Notes under the pieces: generated by a model
What the model was told of the DNA's origin: nothing
Database searches by the model: none
What the model saw: the letters and a program-made list of their open reading frames with translations, nothing else
Assembly: GCA_933207985.1 (NCBI GenBank)
Contig: OW240915.1
Coordinates: 260,934,265-260,998,264, forward strand
DNA length: 64,000 bases
Direction of reading: 5' to 3'
Source: Pelobates cultripes
Lineage: Eukaryota; Chordata; Amphibia; Anura; Pelobatidae
Shown: positions 1 to 10,639 of the stretch, piece by piece
Position numbering within the stretch: position 1 is the first letter of the stretch
Layout: the number at the start of each line of letters is the position of its first letter
Translations under genes and position numbers: made by a program

Positions 1-620
1 CCTGCGGCTTCACATTTGGAGTGCCTGTGAGTTTTTCTTGTTTGCCTTATCGTGGTGGTATTGCTGGTCCTGCTCCAGAGCACCCGTGTCCGTTGGGAGT
101 GAGTGCGGTTCTTGAGATCTGTCTTGCTCAATTATCTCTCGGGCACAGAGGAGGAGTTTGTAACTTGTAACCAGTCCCCTCTCAGGTCCAGTAGTGGGTT
201 TATTCTGTTTGTGTGGGAGTGTCAGGGGCGTGCTTATCTGTGTCTGAAATTGTATAAAAGCAGGCCACCTGGCCAGATTAAAAGATTCCAGCTTGTACTC
301 CCAGAACTATGTGTCATCTGGTTACTGGGAGGGGAAAGGGCTAATCACTGTTCCAGCTTGTTCCAGTGTGGAGGATTCAACAGGGAAAGTCCTTGTAAGG
401 ACTAGAGCTCCCACGACTGAGTGTCGTCAAATGCCTGCGGGTAGATAGAGCAATTTCCCCATTCGACTCCAGGAATGAGCGGTTCCAGAACCCCAGTCAA
501 GCCACGGCGACTGTGGGCAGAAGTGCTCCAGTTTGTCCCCTGTTCCAGCTAGGAAGCTGTCCTTGGCAGAGGTACCCAGCCAAGGGTAAAGGGATCTCCG
601 TTACAGCGGCCACCCAGGGA
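1..620. other. Unassigned, relatively GC-rich segment
   Basis: This stretch is richer in G and C than the AT-rich sequence after it and may be the end of a repeat running in from outside the window. An open frame at 103-405 matches no family I recognise and shows no convincing splice sites. I assign no function. Confidence 0.3.
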
Positions 621-2790
621 AGCACTCATTAATTTCTTCCTTTGCAGTTTCACACGTTTCTTAATCGATGTTCCAGGGTTCTAATGAGGTACAGGGGTGG
701 ACAAAAAGTTAAATTAGTACAAAGGAATGGCACATTGGTGTCAAATATGTGTCTGTTAGTAAACCCATTGTACAGCACTGTGGAATTTGTTGGTGCTTTA
801 TAAATAATAATAATAATAATGTAAACATTGCAGTTTCTCTGGAACTGCAATGTTTAACATTGCAGCACTAAGTGCAAACGGTTTAGCAGAACTGTAATTC
901 CTTTTTTGGTTTGGTTGTGGTTTTTATATTGTCTCTATCACTTTTTTTTAATCCTAGATGTCACTAGTAACCAGGGGAGTACAAATGGGGGTTATGGTGT
1001 AGCGCTGAACAATAAAATAGGAGAGGCAGCCCATCTGAACGTAGGGGATTAAAAATAAAAATAAACTTAGCAAGTAAAACAGAGGACAGGTTGCGCCAAA
1101 GAGGATTATTATTTTTAAGACTGTGTCTTATCACCATATATTTTTTACTTTTTTGTTTTATCTGATGAATATACTAAAAACTATTTGTCATTGTGTTTTA
1201 GAAGTTTTTTAGATCTCTTATTTTGTTGGTCCTCTTTTGCACAACCTGTCCTCTGTTTTATTTGCTAAGTAACCAGGGAAGGCCTGATAGAGGCTTGAAA
1301 AATGGCCTCTACGCTTTCTTTTCCATTGGTAAGGTGGGGTGTAGCAAAGTTAAGAGAGCTAGAGAGAACCCAAGCACATCAACTTTATTTTCGTGCATTG
1401 TTCATGTATTAGTTGTTTCTCTTGGTGATGCATCAGAGTAGAACTAAAAGTTGAATTTAATTTAAGAAGTTACCAGGTAGGTTATACAAAAAAAGAGAGA
1501 ATATGAAAAGTCTGGGAACAGGCAAAAGCTCATAGAAACCTCAATAGCTTGACCTTCGGTTAGCCGCCCTCAGGTCTCAAAAAATGTTTTTGCCTACTTG
1601 TGTCATTACAAAGAGAACCTATACAATTTGCACGTCAGACTAATCCCACTCATAAGGACAGTCCAAAACCAAAGTGCCAGCAAGTTCTCTCTGCACAAAA
1701 GATAGAAAGATAGAGCAACCCTGGAGAAATATTTCAGGTTTTCTTTGGGCCTCATCAGCAAGGTGTAGCTGGTACCCCTCTAGGCACAGTGAGCACAGGA
1801 TCCACGTCTGGATTGCCTCTAGAATGTGGGAGTACGGTAGGCTTTTTTTTAGAAGTGGAGTGAGTGCTACCTTCAAAGGAAAATCTACAGGATTCAACAC
1901 AATTTAATATCTTTAAATAAACTTTCCAAATGATTTAGTATTTTTGGGTAAATATTTAAAACTGTTTCTCCCTATGCCCCCCCACATTTTAGCTTTATTA
2001 CATTTGCACAGTAAATGTGTTCAGATAGATAGAGGCCTTATGTGCTATGTTGGAATGTGCACTGACAGAAAATATAATTGAAGGGTGTTTATATTGTAGA
2101 GCAGGATCTAAATTAAATTACCAAGAATGCTGCTTCTGTAAAGCCAAAAGGCTCTATTAGAAAAGCGGAGAAGATCCAGTTCATAAATTCGGGTGGAACA
2201 ATGCTGGCATATTTGATAACGTGGACATATACAACGGCACCAACACAGAAAACATCTGTACCAACACAAATAAACATCAGAACAAACACATACAAACAAA
2301 ATTGTAATGCAATGACAAATACCTACACTGAAGTTCATATTCACACACACATTGACAAATACAATAATGCATCGATAGATACACAGATTCATGCATACAA
2401 AAGTACAACTGTCACCTCAAAAATACTTTTTTAGTATCATAATCTGTTCATCAAGCTTTGAAAAAAAACATTTTTAAATGAAGTATGTGTTAAAAAAAAT
2501 GGAGAGAGAAATAAAAATTCTGATGATCTGACTAATTTATAAAATTTGACTAAATCCTTAAGCCATATACTTGCGCCTTGGGTCAGACAGTGTATGAAAA
2601 CCAAAAGTTAGTCTCTATGATCTTCCCTGCTTCACTTCCGCACAGAAGCATGTACATACACTGAGTAGTAAAGAAAAATCTTATTTCTTCCAATACTTGA
2701 TAAAAATATTATTATATAAAAAATATTTTTTAAGATGATAGTTGTCATTTAAGTCATTTGAGAGTTTAGTCACTCGTTCAGCCCCTTTGC
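621..2790. other. AT-rich non-coding sequence, no gene seen
   Basis: Short open frames on both strands overlap and look random. The only patterned spot is 1731-1758. Read on the minus strand, it has CTGATGAG, a short spacer and TGAAAT, which resembles the core of PLE hammerhead motifs. It is too degenerate to call on its own. Confidence 0.4.
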
Positions 2791-2798
2791 CAGCCAGA

Positions 2799-2976
2799 CA
2801 CTAAGAGGATAGCCCTGGTCATACCGTGAAGCTCGGGATACAACTCTTGCTTTAATTGAATATAGAACTTGAAGGGTTACTCCATGACATAATAGCTCCA
2901 GAGCATCATAACAAGTACAGTCCGTTGTATTGATTATGATGCCAGGAGTACCGTGGCCCTTTTCTCCAGTAATTTG
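2799..2976. repeat. Interspersed repeat, copy 1 of a local direct pair
   Basis: A block starting CACTAAGAGGATAGC and ending near CAGTAATTTG recurs in the same orientation at 3664-3826, with point differences and about 14 bases missing from the second copy. The family is not identified. The minus-strand open frame across copy 1 is not conserved in copy 2, so it is probably not a gene. Confidence 0.7.
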
Positions 2977-3663
2977 CTCCATAGCTTCTTTGGTGTGAAG
3001 AGAAGGGTGGGACTGTTCTGGGAATACTCCCTGGATCCGCCATTGTAGAAAAGAAGGCTTCACTGTCAAAAAAGATGTCTTGCTGTCTCAAGCTGATCAT
3101 TTTCCATAAGACTTAAAAACTTTATGACACTAAGCCATGGAGGTATATTGATCACTTCCTCCTTCAACTTGCAAGACCTTTTTCAAGAAGCCCAATTCTT
3201 CTAGATCTTTCTTCTTAGTAATTAGTAAAAGTCACACCACATAGAGAGTACTGCAGATATATATCTTTTTATGAATGTATTTTGTTTCACGTAACATAAA
3301 AACAACACTTTTTCATATATTACAAAATTAAACACTGCCTGTGTTTAATACCAGTGTGTTTGTTAAGCCTGTAAAACCTAGCATTTCCAGCTGCTTTGAA
3401 AAATGATGGCACATTTTTCATGACCTTTTTCTTTTAGAACTAATTCTCATTTCATGTTATCATCCTGCTGCATGTATACCAAAATAGACATAAACAGCTG
3501 TAACATCTCCAGCTGAGAACTCAGAATTAGAAAATGCTGATATTCTGGAATGTGCAAATATTTAGAGCTTGTGGTTAATGTTAACAAATTACTGTGAAGC
3601 TTCAAAGCTGCCAACAAACCAAAGAGGTGGCAGCTCTGATAGCTGTAGGACCTACACTTAGCA

Positions 3664-3826
3664 GCACTAAGAGGATAGCTCTGGTCATACCGTTAGGCTA
3701 GGGGTACAACTCTTGTTTTAATTGAATTTAGAACTTGAAGGGTTACTCCAACCATCATAACCAGTACAGTCTGTTATAGTGATTGTGATGCCAGGAGTAC
3801 CGTGGCCCTTTTCTTCAGTAATTTGG
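3664..3826. repeat. Interspersed repeat, copy 2 of a local direct pair
   Basis: Second, diverged copy of the block at 2799-2976, in the same orientation and about 690 bp after the end of copy 1. The divergence suggests two old insertions or an old segmental duplication. Confidence 0.7.
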
Positions 3827-4507
3827 CAATGGCTTGCCCGATTACATTGGTCTCTGCCACACTTTGATGCTCCCTGGTGGTCAAGCGATGTGCTTGTGCA
3901 AAGCTACGGAATCCTGAAGGCCCAGCTGTAGTTGCCACGACGAAAGTTGCACAGTATAGACATTAGCAATTCTGAAATCAAGGCTGGCTGATGACACCCC
4001 AATAATGCTGGGGGAGATGGTGTTACACATCCGGCAGTAGTGGGCTTAAACTTTGTATGTGCTGTATTTCATAACAAAATGATGCCTGTATATACTCCAG
4101 GCACTTAAGTGATCAAGGTGCTTGGAATAACCTTCTAAACGAACACTGCTATTTGTGTGGTCTTTTTTTGTTTCCCTTTTTATGGTGGCACTTGGAAAGA
4201 GAGGGGACAAAAGATCATCTGAAGCTATGCTTTCTTGCACTGCCACTTTATGGTCACCCGCTTCTTGCAAACAAGGCTACAACAAGCCATTTTTATTTGT
4301 ACTCTTCAACATGTTCAAGAGTATACAATGTGTTAACACATTAGTCATTGCTGGTAAAAAGCTGAAGGGAGATGCTGTGACATGGCCAGCAGGAGCTGAT
4401 TAAGGCTTAGTGTATTGGCATATATCATTACATACATAAAAGAAAACAGCCTCTACTTAATAACTGTGTGCATATCTTTTAGGTATTTCATGTAAAAAAA
4501 ATTTTCT
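3827..4507. other. Non-coding sequence, no gene seen
   Basis: No family recognised. Overlapping short frames around 4046-4403 on both strands do not support a gene. Confidence 0.35.
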
Positions 4508-4852
4508 TTAACCCCTTAAGGACAGCGGGCGTGCTATGCTGTCCTTGGGGACCCGGCTCTAAATGCCGACGGGCGGCATTGCATGCCCACGCCGTCCTAT
4601 GCACTTATTTGTTCACCTGCAATCCCATGGGGGACTTACCTGACATCCCAGGGAGTCCCCCTGCTGCTGATCTGGCCCTTCTGGGTCATTTGATCGCGAG
4701 GTCCTTGCGAGGACCTCACAATCACATGGACAGAATGGACGTCCATAGCAGTGCCAGCAGGGGGAGTGCCTGGAATGACAGGCAGTCCCCCTGCTGCATG
4801 AATAAAGTAAAATAAAGTTATAACACAGTTTAAAATTATATAATATATAAAT

Positions 4853-4856
<4 letters not shown>

Positions 4857-4910
<54 letters not shown>
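4857..4910. repeat. (TA)n microsatellite
   Basis: Uninterrupted TA run directly before the Tc1/TRT left end. It supplied the TA target dinucleotide for that insertion. Similar TA tracts follow the transposon at 6517-6546, 6725-6758 and 6870-6892, so the host piggyBac-like element was already TA-rich. Confidence 0.9.
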
Positions 4911-4914
<4 letters not shown>

Positions 4915-6471
4915 GAGTGCAGAATTATTAGGCAAATGAGTATTTTGACCACATCATCCTCTTTATGCATGTTGTCTTACTCCAAGCTGTATAGGCTCGA
5001 AAGCCTACTACCAATTAAGCATATTAGGTGATGTGCATCTCTGTAATGAGAAGGGGTGTGGTCTAATGACATCAACACCCTATATCAGGTGTGCATAATT
5101 ATTAGGCAACTTCCTTTCCTTTGGCAAAATGGGTCAAAAGAAGGACTTGACAGGCTCAGAAAAGTCAAAAATAGTGAGATATCTTGCAGAGGGATGCAGC
5201 ACTCTTAAAATTGCAAAGCTTCTGAAGCGTGATCATCGAACAATCAAGCGTTTCATTCAAAATAGTCAACAGGGTCGCAAGAAGCGTGTGGAAAAACCAA
5301 GGCGCAAAATAACTGCCCATGAACTGAGAAAAGTCAAGCGTGCAGCTGCCACGATGCCACTTGCCACCAGTTTGGCCATATTTCAGAGCTGCAACATCAC
5401 TGGAGTGCCCAAAAGCACAAGGTGTGCAATACTCAGAGACATGGCCAAGGTAAGAAAGGCTGAAAGACGACCACCACTGAACAAGACACACAAGCTGAAA
5501 CGTCAAGACTGGGCCAAGAAATATCTCAAGACTGATTTTTCTAAGGTTTTATGGACTGATGAAATGAGAGTGAGTCTTGATGGGCCAGATGGATGGGCCC
5601 GTGGCTGGATTGGTAAAGGGCAGAGAGCTCCAGTCCGACTCAGACGCCAGCAAGGTGGAGGTGGAGTACTGGTTTGGGCTGGTATCATCAAAGATGAGCT
5701 TGTGGGGCCTTTTCGGGTTGAGGATGGAGTCAAGCTCAACTCCCAGTCCTACTGCCAGTTCCTGGAAGACACCTTCTTCAAGCAGTGGTACAGGAAGAAG
5801 TCTGCATCCTTCAAGAAAAACATGATTTTCATGCAGGACAATGCTCCATCACACGCGTCCAAGTACTCCACAGCGTGGCTGGCAAGAAAGGGTATAAAAG
5901 AAGAAAATCTAATGACATGGCCTCCTTGTTCACCTGATCTGAACCCCATTGAGAACCTGTGGTCCATCATCAAATGTGAGATTTACAAGGAGGGAAAACA
6001 GTACACCTCTCTGAACAGTGTCTGGGAGGCTGTGGTTGCTGCTGCACGCAATGTTGATGGTGAACAGATCAAAACACTGACAGAATCCATGGATGGCAGG
6101 CTTTTGAGTGTCCTTGCAAAGAAAGGTGGCTATATTGGTCACTGATTTGTTTTTGTTTTGTTTTTGAATGTCAGAAATGTATATTTGTGAATGTTGAGAT
6201 GTTATATTGGTTTCACTGGTAATAATAAATAATTGAAATGGGTATATATTTTTTTTGTTAAGTTGCCTAATAATTATGCACAGTAATAGTCACCTGCACA
6301 CACAGATATCCCCCTAACATAGCTATAACTAAAAACAAACTAAAAACTACTTCCAAAAATATTCAGCTTTGATATTAATGAGTTTTTTGGGTTCATTGAG
6401 AACATGGTTGTTGTTCAATAATAAAATTAATCCTCAAAAATACAACTTGCCTAATAATTCTGCACTCCCTG
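4911..6471 (+). mobile_element. Tc1-like transposon, TRT (DD37E) type, apparently complete
   Basis: The element is 1561 bp and flanked by TA. The left end CAGAGAGTGCAGAATTATTA and the right end, inverted, CAGGGAGTGCAGAATTATTA differ at one base. A related motif, TGCATAATTATTAGGCAAC, lies inside each end at about 5091-5110 and, inverted, 6261-6281. Each end therefore has an outer and an inner repeat about 180 bp apart, the IR/DR layout used by several Tc1-like elements. It encodes one uninterrupted transposase (5129-6145). Short ends, TA target and a single intact ORF fit a young insertion. Confidence 0.93.
5129..6145 (+). CDS. Tc1-like transposase (TRT/DD37E family), full length
   Basis: This 338-residue protein cuts and re-inserts the surrounding element by binding its terminal repeats. 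The N-terminal third is a paired-type DNA-binding region with two helix-turn-helix segments (about residues 8-45 and 60-110), followed by a basic linker. The catalytic domain shows WTDE (first Asp), QDNAPSH (second Asp) and SPDLNPIENLW (Glu). Counting gives 37 residues between the second Asp and the Glu, not the 34 of canonical Tc1/Sleeping Beauty, matching the TRT group. All three acidic residues are present and there is no stop or frameshift. The ATG at 5129 follows the inner left repeat by about 18 bp and fits the usual N-terminus. Whether it is expressed or active cannot be told from sequence. Confidence 0.95.
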   Translation: MGQKKDLTGSEKSKIVRYLAEGCSTLKIAKLLKRDHRTIKRFIQNSQQGRKKRVEKPRRKITAHELRKVKRAAATMPLATSLAIFQSCNITGVPKSTRCAILRDMAKVRKAERRPPLNKTHKLKRQDWAKKYLKTDFSKVLWTDEMRVSLDGPDGWARGWIGKGQRAPVRLRRQQGGGGVLVWAGIIKDELVGPFRVEDGVKLNSQSYCQFLEDTFFKQWYRKKSASFKKNMIFMQDNAPSHASKYSTAWLARKGIKEENLMTWPPCSPDLNPIENLWSIIKCEIYKEGKQYTSLNSVWEAVVAAARNVDGEQIKTLTESMDGRLLSVLAKKGGYIGH

Positions 6472-6512
6472 TATATATACATACATACACACACATACAC
6501 TGTCTAAGTGTA

Positions 6513-6550
<38 letters not shown>

Positions 6551-6723
6551 TATATATATATTAATATCAAAATACACGCAGAATGATATTAATTAAATAT
6601 ATTTATAATTATAATTACACACACACATATATATATATATAAAATAAATATATGAATATGTTAAAAATGAAAAAAAAAATTAAGTATATATATGTCATTT
6701 CTTTCTAACTGTATTTTTATATT

Positions 6724-6763
<40 letters not shown>

Positions 6764-7007
6764 TCAAAATACACTTAGAACTAAATAATTATATTATATA
6801 ATTTATAAATATATATGTATATATCACTATATATATACCTACATATAAATAAAAATAATTTTCAAAAAAATGTATATATATATATATATATATTTTAATA
6901 TAGTTATGTAATATTTTTACATAATTAAGTCATTTTATTAAATACAATTTGCGGTACCTGCCTGATAACCCAGGCAGAAAGTCCAGAGAATTTAATTTGC
7001 TAGCACT

Positions 7008-8230
7008 ATATTTAACCTTGTAACCTTTTGAGACACCATAAAACCTGTACATGGGGGGGGGGGTACTGATTTACTCGGTAGACTTTGCTGAACACAAATA
7101 TTAGTGTTTCAAAACAGTAAAATGTATTACAATGATGATGAATTTTTTGCATTTTTCACACACAAACAGCACTTACACTGATAATATAATTGTTGTGATA
7201 CGTTTTACGGTTTAAAAACACTAATATTTGAGTTCAGCAAAGTCTCCTGAGTAGTGATGTCCCGAACGGTTCGCCGAACGGTTCGTGAACGGTTTGCCGC
7301 GAACTCATCATTGAGTAAACTTTGACCCTGTACCTCACAGTCAGCAGACACACTCCAGCCAATCAGCAGCAGACCCTCCCTCCCAGACCCTCCCACCTCT
7401 TGGACAGCATCCATTTTACATTCATTGTGAAGCTGCATTCTTAGTGAGCTGTCCAGGAGGTGGGAGGGTATGGGAGGGAGGGTCTGCTGCTGATTGGCTG
7501 GAATGTGTCTGCTGACTGTGAGGTACAGGGTCAAAGTTTACTCAATGATGAGCCCGTGGCGAACCGTTCACAAACTGTTCGGCGAACCGTTCGGGACATC
7601 ACTACTTCTGAGTATAACAGTACCCCTCATTTACAGGTTTTATGGTGTATTTAAAAGTTACAGAGTCAAATATAAGGCTTGTGTTTCAGTTTTTTCACAT
7701 TGAAATTTGCCAGATTGGTTACGTTGCCTTTGACATTGTATGGTAGCCCAGGAATGAGAACTACCCCATGATGGCATACCATTTGCAAAAGTAGACAACC
7801 CAAGGTATTGCATATGGGCTATGTCCAGTCTTTTTAAGTAGCCACTTAGTCACAAGCACTGGTCAGAATTGGCGTTCAAATTTGTTTTTTGCATTTTTCA
7901 CACAAATATTAATGCTATATTTGGCCAGTGTTTGTGACTAAGTGGCTACTAAAAAAGACCTCTGGTTGTCTACTATTGCAAATGGTATGCCATCATGGGG
8001 GTAATACTCATTCCTGGGCTACCATACCGTCTCAAAGGCAACGTAACCAATCTGGCGAATTTCAATGTGAAAAAACTGAAAAATGTTACATGCTATATTT
8101 GACCCTGTAACTTCCCAAAACACCATAAAAGCTGTACATAGGGGGTACAGTTTTACATGTGAGACATCGCTGAATACAAATATGTGTATTTTATTGCAGT
8201 AAAATCAAACAGTATTGTGACATTCACAAT
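7008..8230. repeat. Alternating inverted repeats inside the piggyBac-like element
   Basis: A block at about 7008-7200 recurs inverted at 7206-7251 plus 7612-7700 (split by the hAT MITE) and again forward at about 8087-8230. Between the last two copies, a second pair of arms (about 7703-7870 and 7920-8075) forms another inverted repeat. The transcript or single strand could fold into nested hairpins. The copy at 55710-56058 has the first two blocks, so this is a family property and not a local accident. Confidence 0.75.
7252..7604. mobile_element. 353-bp foldback hAT-type MITE
   Basis: The element is almost wholly an inverted repeat. It starts TAGTGATGTCCCGAACGG, ends with the inverse, and has arms of roughly 150 bp. 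The flanks CTCCTGAG (7244-7251) and CTTCTGAG (7605-7612) are an 8-bp target duplication with one mismatch, as expected for hAT. The related copy at 56020-56040 lacks the insertion and so shows the empty site. A truncated relative lies at 40013-40193 and a third relative ends at 57334. Confidence 0.85.
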
Positions 8231-8495
8231 TAAAATGTCATGCAGAACTAAAAAAATAAAAAAAATCTTAATTTCTCACTTTTTTATATTTTATTCATAT
8301 TAAATTATGTTTCATAGCTAAATATTTGATGTTAAATGAAAGCCCTATTTCCCCTGAAAAAAAATGATATATAATAAGTGTGGGTGTACTTAATATGAAA
8401 GCGGTGAATTACAGTTGAACAGACATATAGTCAAATTCCAAGTTTTGTTTACGTTTTATTTTGCTCAAAACGTGTACATTTGGCTAAGGGGTTAA

Positions 8496-9278
8496 TAGAA
8501 AGACAGTGTTACTTAACGCTCTACTCCTAGTCCCCCCATGATCAGGTTAGAGTCTTTTTTTTGTAATATGACCAATCTATCAATTTTTATTTATGCAGTC
8601 GTATGGTAACACATTAATGTTATGAGTTTTTTCATTATTAACACATCACTGACTACATGTCTGGCAACATAATATTCAAATAAGCTAATAAGCTTAGTAT
8701 AAGTAGGTATTTAGTGTATTAGAGTTACAGAGATAAATTAAACACTTAACAGCTTTTTTTAATATTTTATTTTGTTTAAACTCAACTCGTATTATCTGTT
8801 CCATGTGAAGATGTTATATTTTATTCTGCCCTATATTTAGATCCACTATACCTAGAGAGGATGGTACCATAGCAACTGCAGCCTCAAAGGAAAATATTAG
8901 CAAAACTTGATCTTTGGTGTTCTAGTTTATTTCTCTTATTCCATCTTTTAATGTTCAAAGGGGTTGTTTCTTTACCGATCATTAGGAAGCTTTTAGCCCT
9001 CTAAGTAATACTGAAAGAGACCTTTTTATACATTCAAGATAGCTGGAAAAAATCAAACCGATGTCTTGACAAAATAAATCCATCCCCTTACAATGAGTTA
9101 CTTGGAGATACTAACATGATAAATTGCTACATTCAGTTTGTGATCTAACACAGTGTCTTGTGGAGTAAATCCACAGTCAGATACATTTTTTGTTTTGTTT
9201 TATACTGGTACTCTTTAAGGTCGGTCACAAAGCTAGTGTGAGTGCGAATTTGCTCCCAAATACATTGTTTTCAAATAG
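8496..9278. other. AT-rich non-coding sequence, no gene seen
   Basis: No coding potential, repeat family or structured RNA recognised. Confidence 0.35.
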
Positions 9279-9610
9279 ACATGTGCAATTTGTTTCGTTC
9301 CAAATGTACATTCAGACTAATTTGGTGCAATTCGGACATTCGGATGCTTACGAATGTCCGAAGTTCGAATTGCCAAATTTCCGAATTGTGGAAGTTCTGA
9401 AGTGCTTTGGATTTCTGAGAAGTGGCAAAACAAGTGGTTAGGTTTAGGGGTTAAGGGAAAAACAAGTGGTTAGTGGTTAGGTTTGGGCTTAGGGTTAGGA
9501 TTTAGGGGTTAGGGTCCGAAGTGCCGATCCGAACCGAATGCCATTGGTCTGAGTTGCTGAAGCAGACAAATTCTTTTACTTACCTGAATATCCGAACCGA
9601 GACGAATTTT
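9279..9610. repeat. Interspersed repeat with CGAATT-rich ends and TTAGGG-like centre
   Basis: The segment begins ACATGTGCAATTTGTTTCG and ends near CGAATTTTACTATG...CACATG, a weak terminal inversion typical of DNA-transposon MITEs. The centre (about 9434-9515) carries irregular GGTTAGG/TTAGGG-like units mixed with other words. No transposase and no clear target duplication. Confidence 0.4.
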
Positions 9611-10016
9611 ACTATGTAACCACATGCCAGAATGAAAAATAGTGTTTCAGCGCTACATCTGGAATGAAAAAAACTTGGCTTCAAAGAAAACAACTGGTGT
9701 AGCTTATATATGAATAGGAAAAAGTTTGATTTAATTACTAGATTTGTTCAGTTGTTTAGAATAATGCTTCATCAGAATTTTATGCTATCTGCAATTTGTC
9801 TGAATCCCATAACTCCAACTTGCCTGGACAACAAAACAAACAACATGAGAAATGAACAAGCTTCAGTTTGTTTCATGATTCAGAATTCCATCTGTGGCAC
9901 CAACATAAGATGATTCATGGAACAACCACATAGACTAAATCTGTCTGACCTGAAACATCACATGAACAAAACCTAATTCAACCTACACATATGTAATAAT
10001 TACTATATTTATTTGA

Positions 10017-10506
10017 GTGTCACCTGCACGCTGATGACACCCAGCTATATCTCTCCTTCCCAGACCTCTCCCCTGCCGTCCTGAAACGTGTCACTGCTTG
10101 CCTTTCTTCCATCTCTGACTGGATGTCCTCCCGCTTTCTGAAACTTAAGCTCTCCAAAACAGAGCTCCTTGTCTTTCCTCTTCCTAATACTGATCCTCCT
10201 CTCTCGCTCTCCCTTCAAGTTAGTGGTATGCACATAAGTCCATCCTTGCAAGCACGCTGTCTTGGTGTCATACTCAAGTCTAGCCTCACCTTTGAGCCTC
10301 ACATCCAGAGTGTTGCAAAATCCTTTAGATTCCAACTTAAAAACATGGCCCACATCTGCCCCTTTCTTACAAAACATGCTACCAAGGAGCTTGTCCATGC
10401 TCTAGTATTTTCCTGCATGAATTATTTTAACCCTCTCCTGATTGGTCTTCCCAAAAGCCGTATCGCCCCACTACTGTCTAATGAATGCTACCGATTTGTC
10501 GTCTGA
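10017..10506 (+). pseudogene. LINE reverse-transcriptase fragment (L2/CR1 group)
   Basis: Translation of this block gives HADDTQLYLSF, the YADD-box region of CR1/L2-type non-LTR reverse transcriptases with Tyr replaced by His. The thumb/C-terminal part follows (SDWMSSRFLKLKLSKTELL, then a LGVILKSSLTFEPHI motif). Only about 160 residues remain. The endonuclease and the first RT motifs are absent, so this is a 5'-truncated dead copy that also lacks its 3' end. A minus-strand frame over the same bases is a shadow. Confidence 0.8.
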
Positions 10507-10639
10507 ACACCACGAGTCTCACAGATCCCACGCTTTTAAAGAACCTTGTGGGGGGGTGGGGGGGTTGTGTTTTTAGACCTTTTTCATAATAGCTCTAATT
10601 CTGAGAGCAATCCCTTAAGGGTCAGTTCCTTGGTTGATT

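Larger units (their letters stand above)
4512..8491. mobile_element. piggyBac-like non-autonomous element (TTAA-flanked), with nested insertions
   Basis: The ends read CCCCTTAAGGACAGC and GGCTAAGGGG and are flanked by TTAA at 4508-4511 and 8492-8495, the target and end pattern of piggyBac-type DNA transposons. A second copy starts at 54810 and a third, partial one at 44551. No transposase remains, so this is a non-autonomous family. A Tc1/TRT transposon (4911-6471) sits in its AT repeat and a hAT MITE (7252-7604) in its 3' half. Removing both leaves about 2.07 kb. The interior holds long TA tracts and alternating inverted repeats (about 7008-8230). The superfamily assignment rests on target and end sequence only. 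Confidence 0.75.

Noticed and set aside
5165..6142. Minus-strand and shifted frames over the transposase
   Set aside because: Shadows of the intact Tc1/TRT ORF.
9434..9515. Interstitial telomere array
   Set aside because: Units are irregular and mixed with unrelated words; too short and degenerate to call telomeric.
10045..10398. 117-residue minus-strand frame
   Set aside because: Shadow of the LINE fragment on the + strand, which has recognisable RT motifs.
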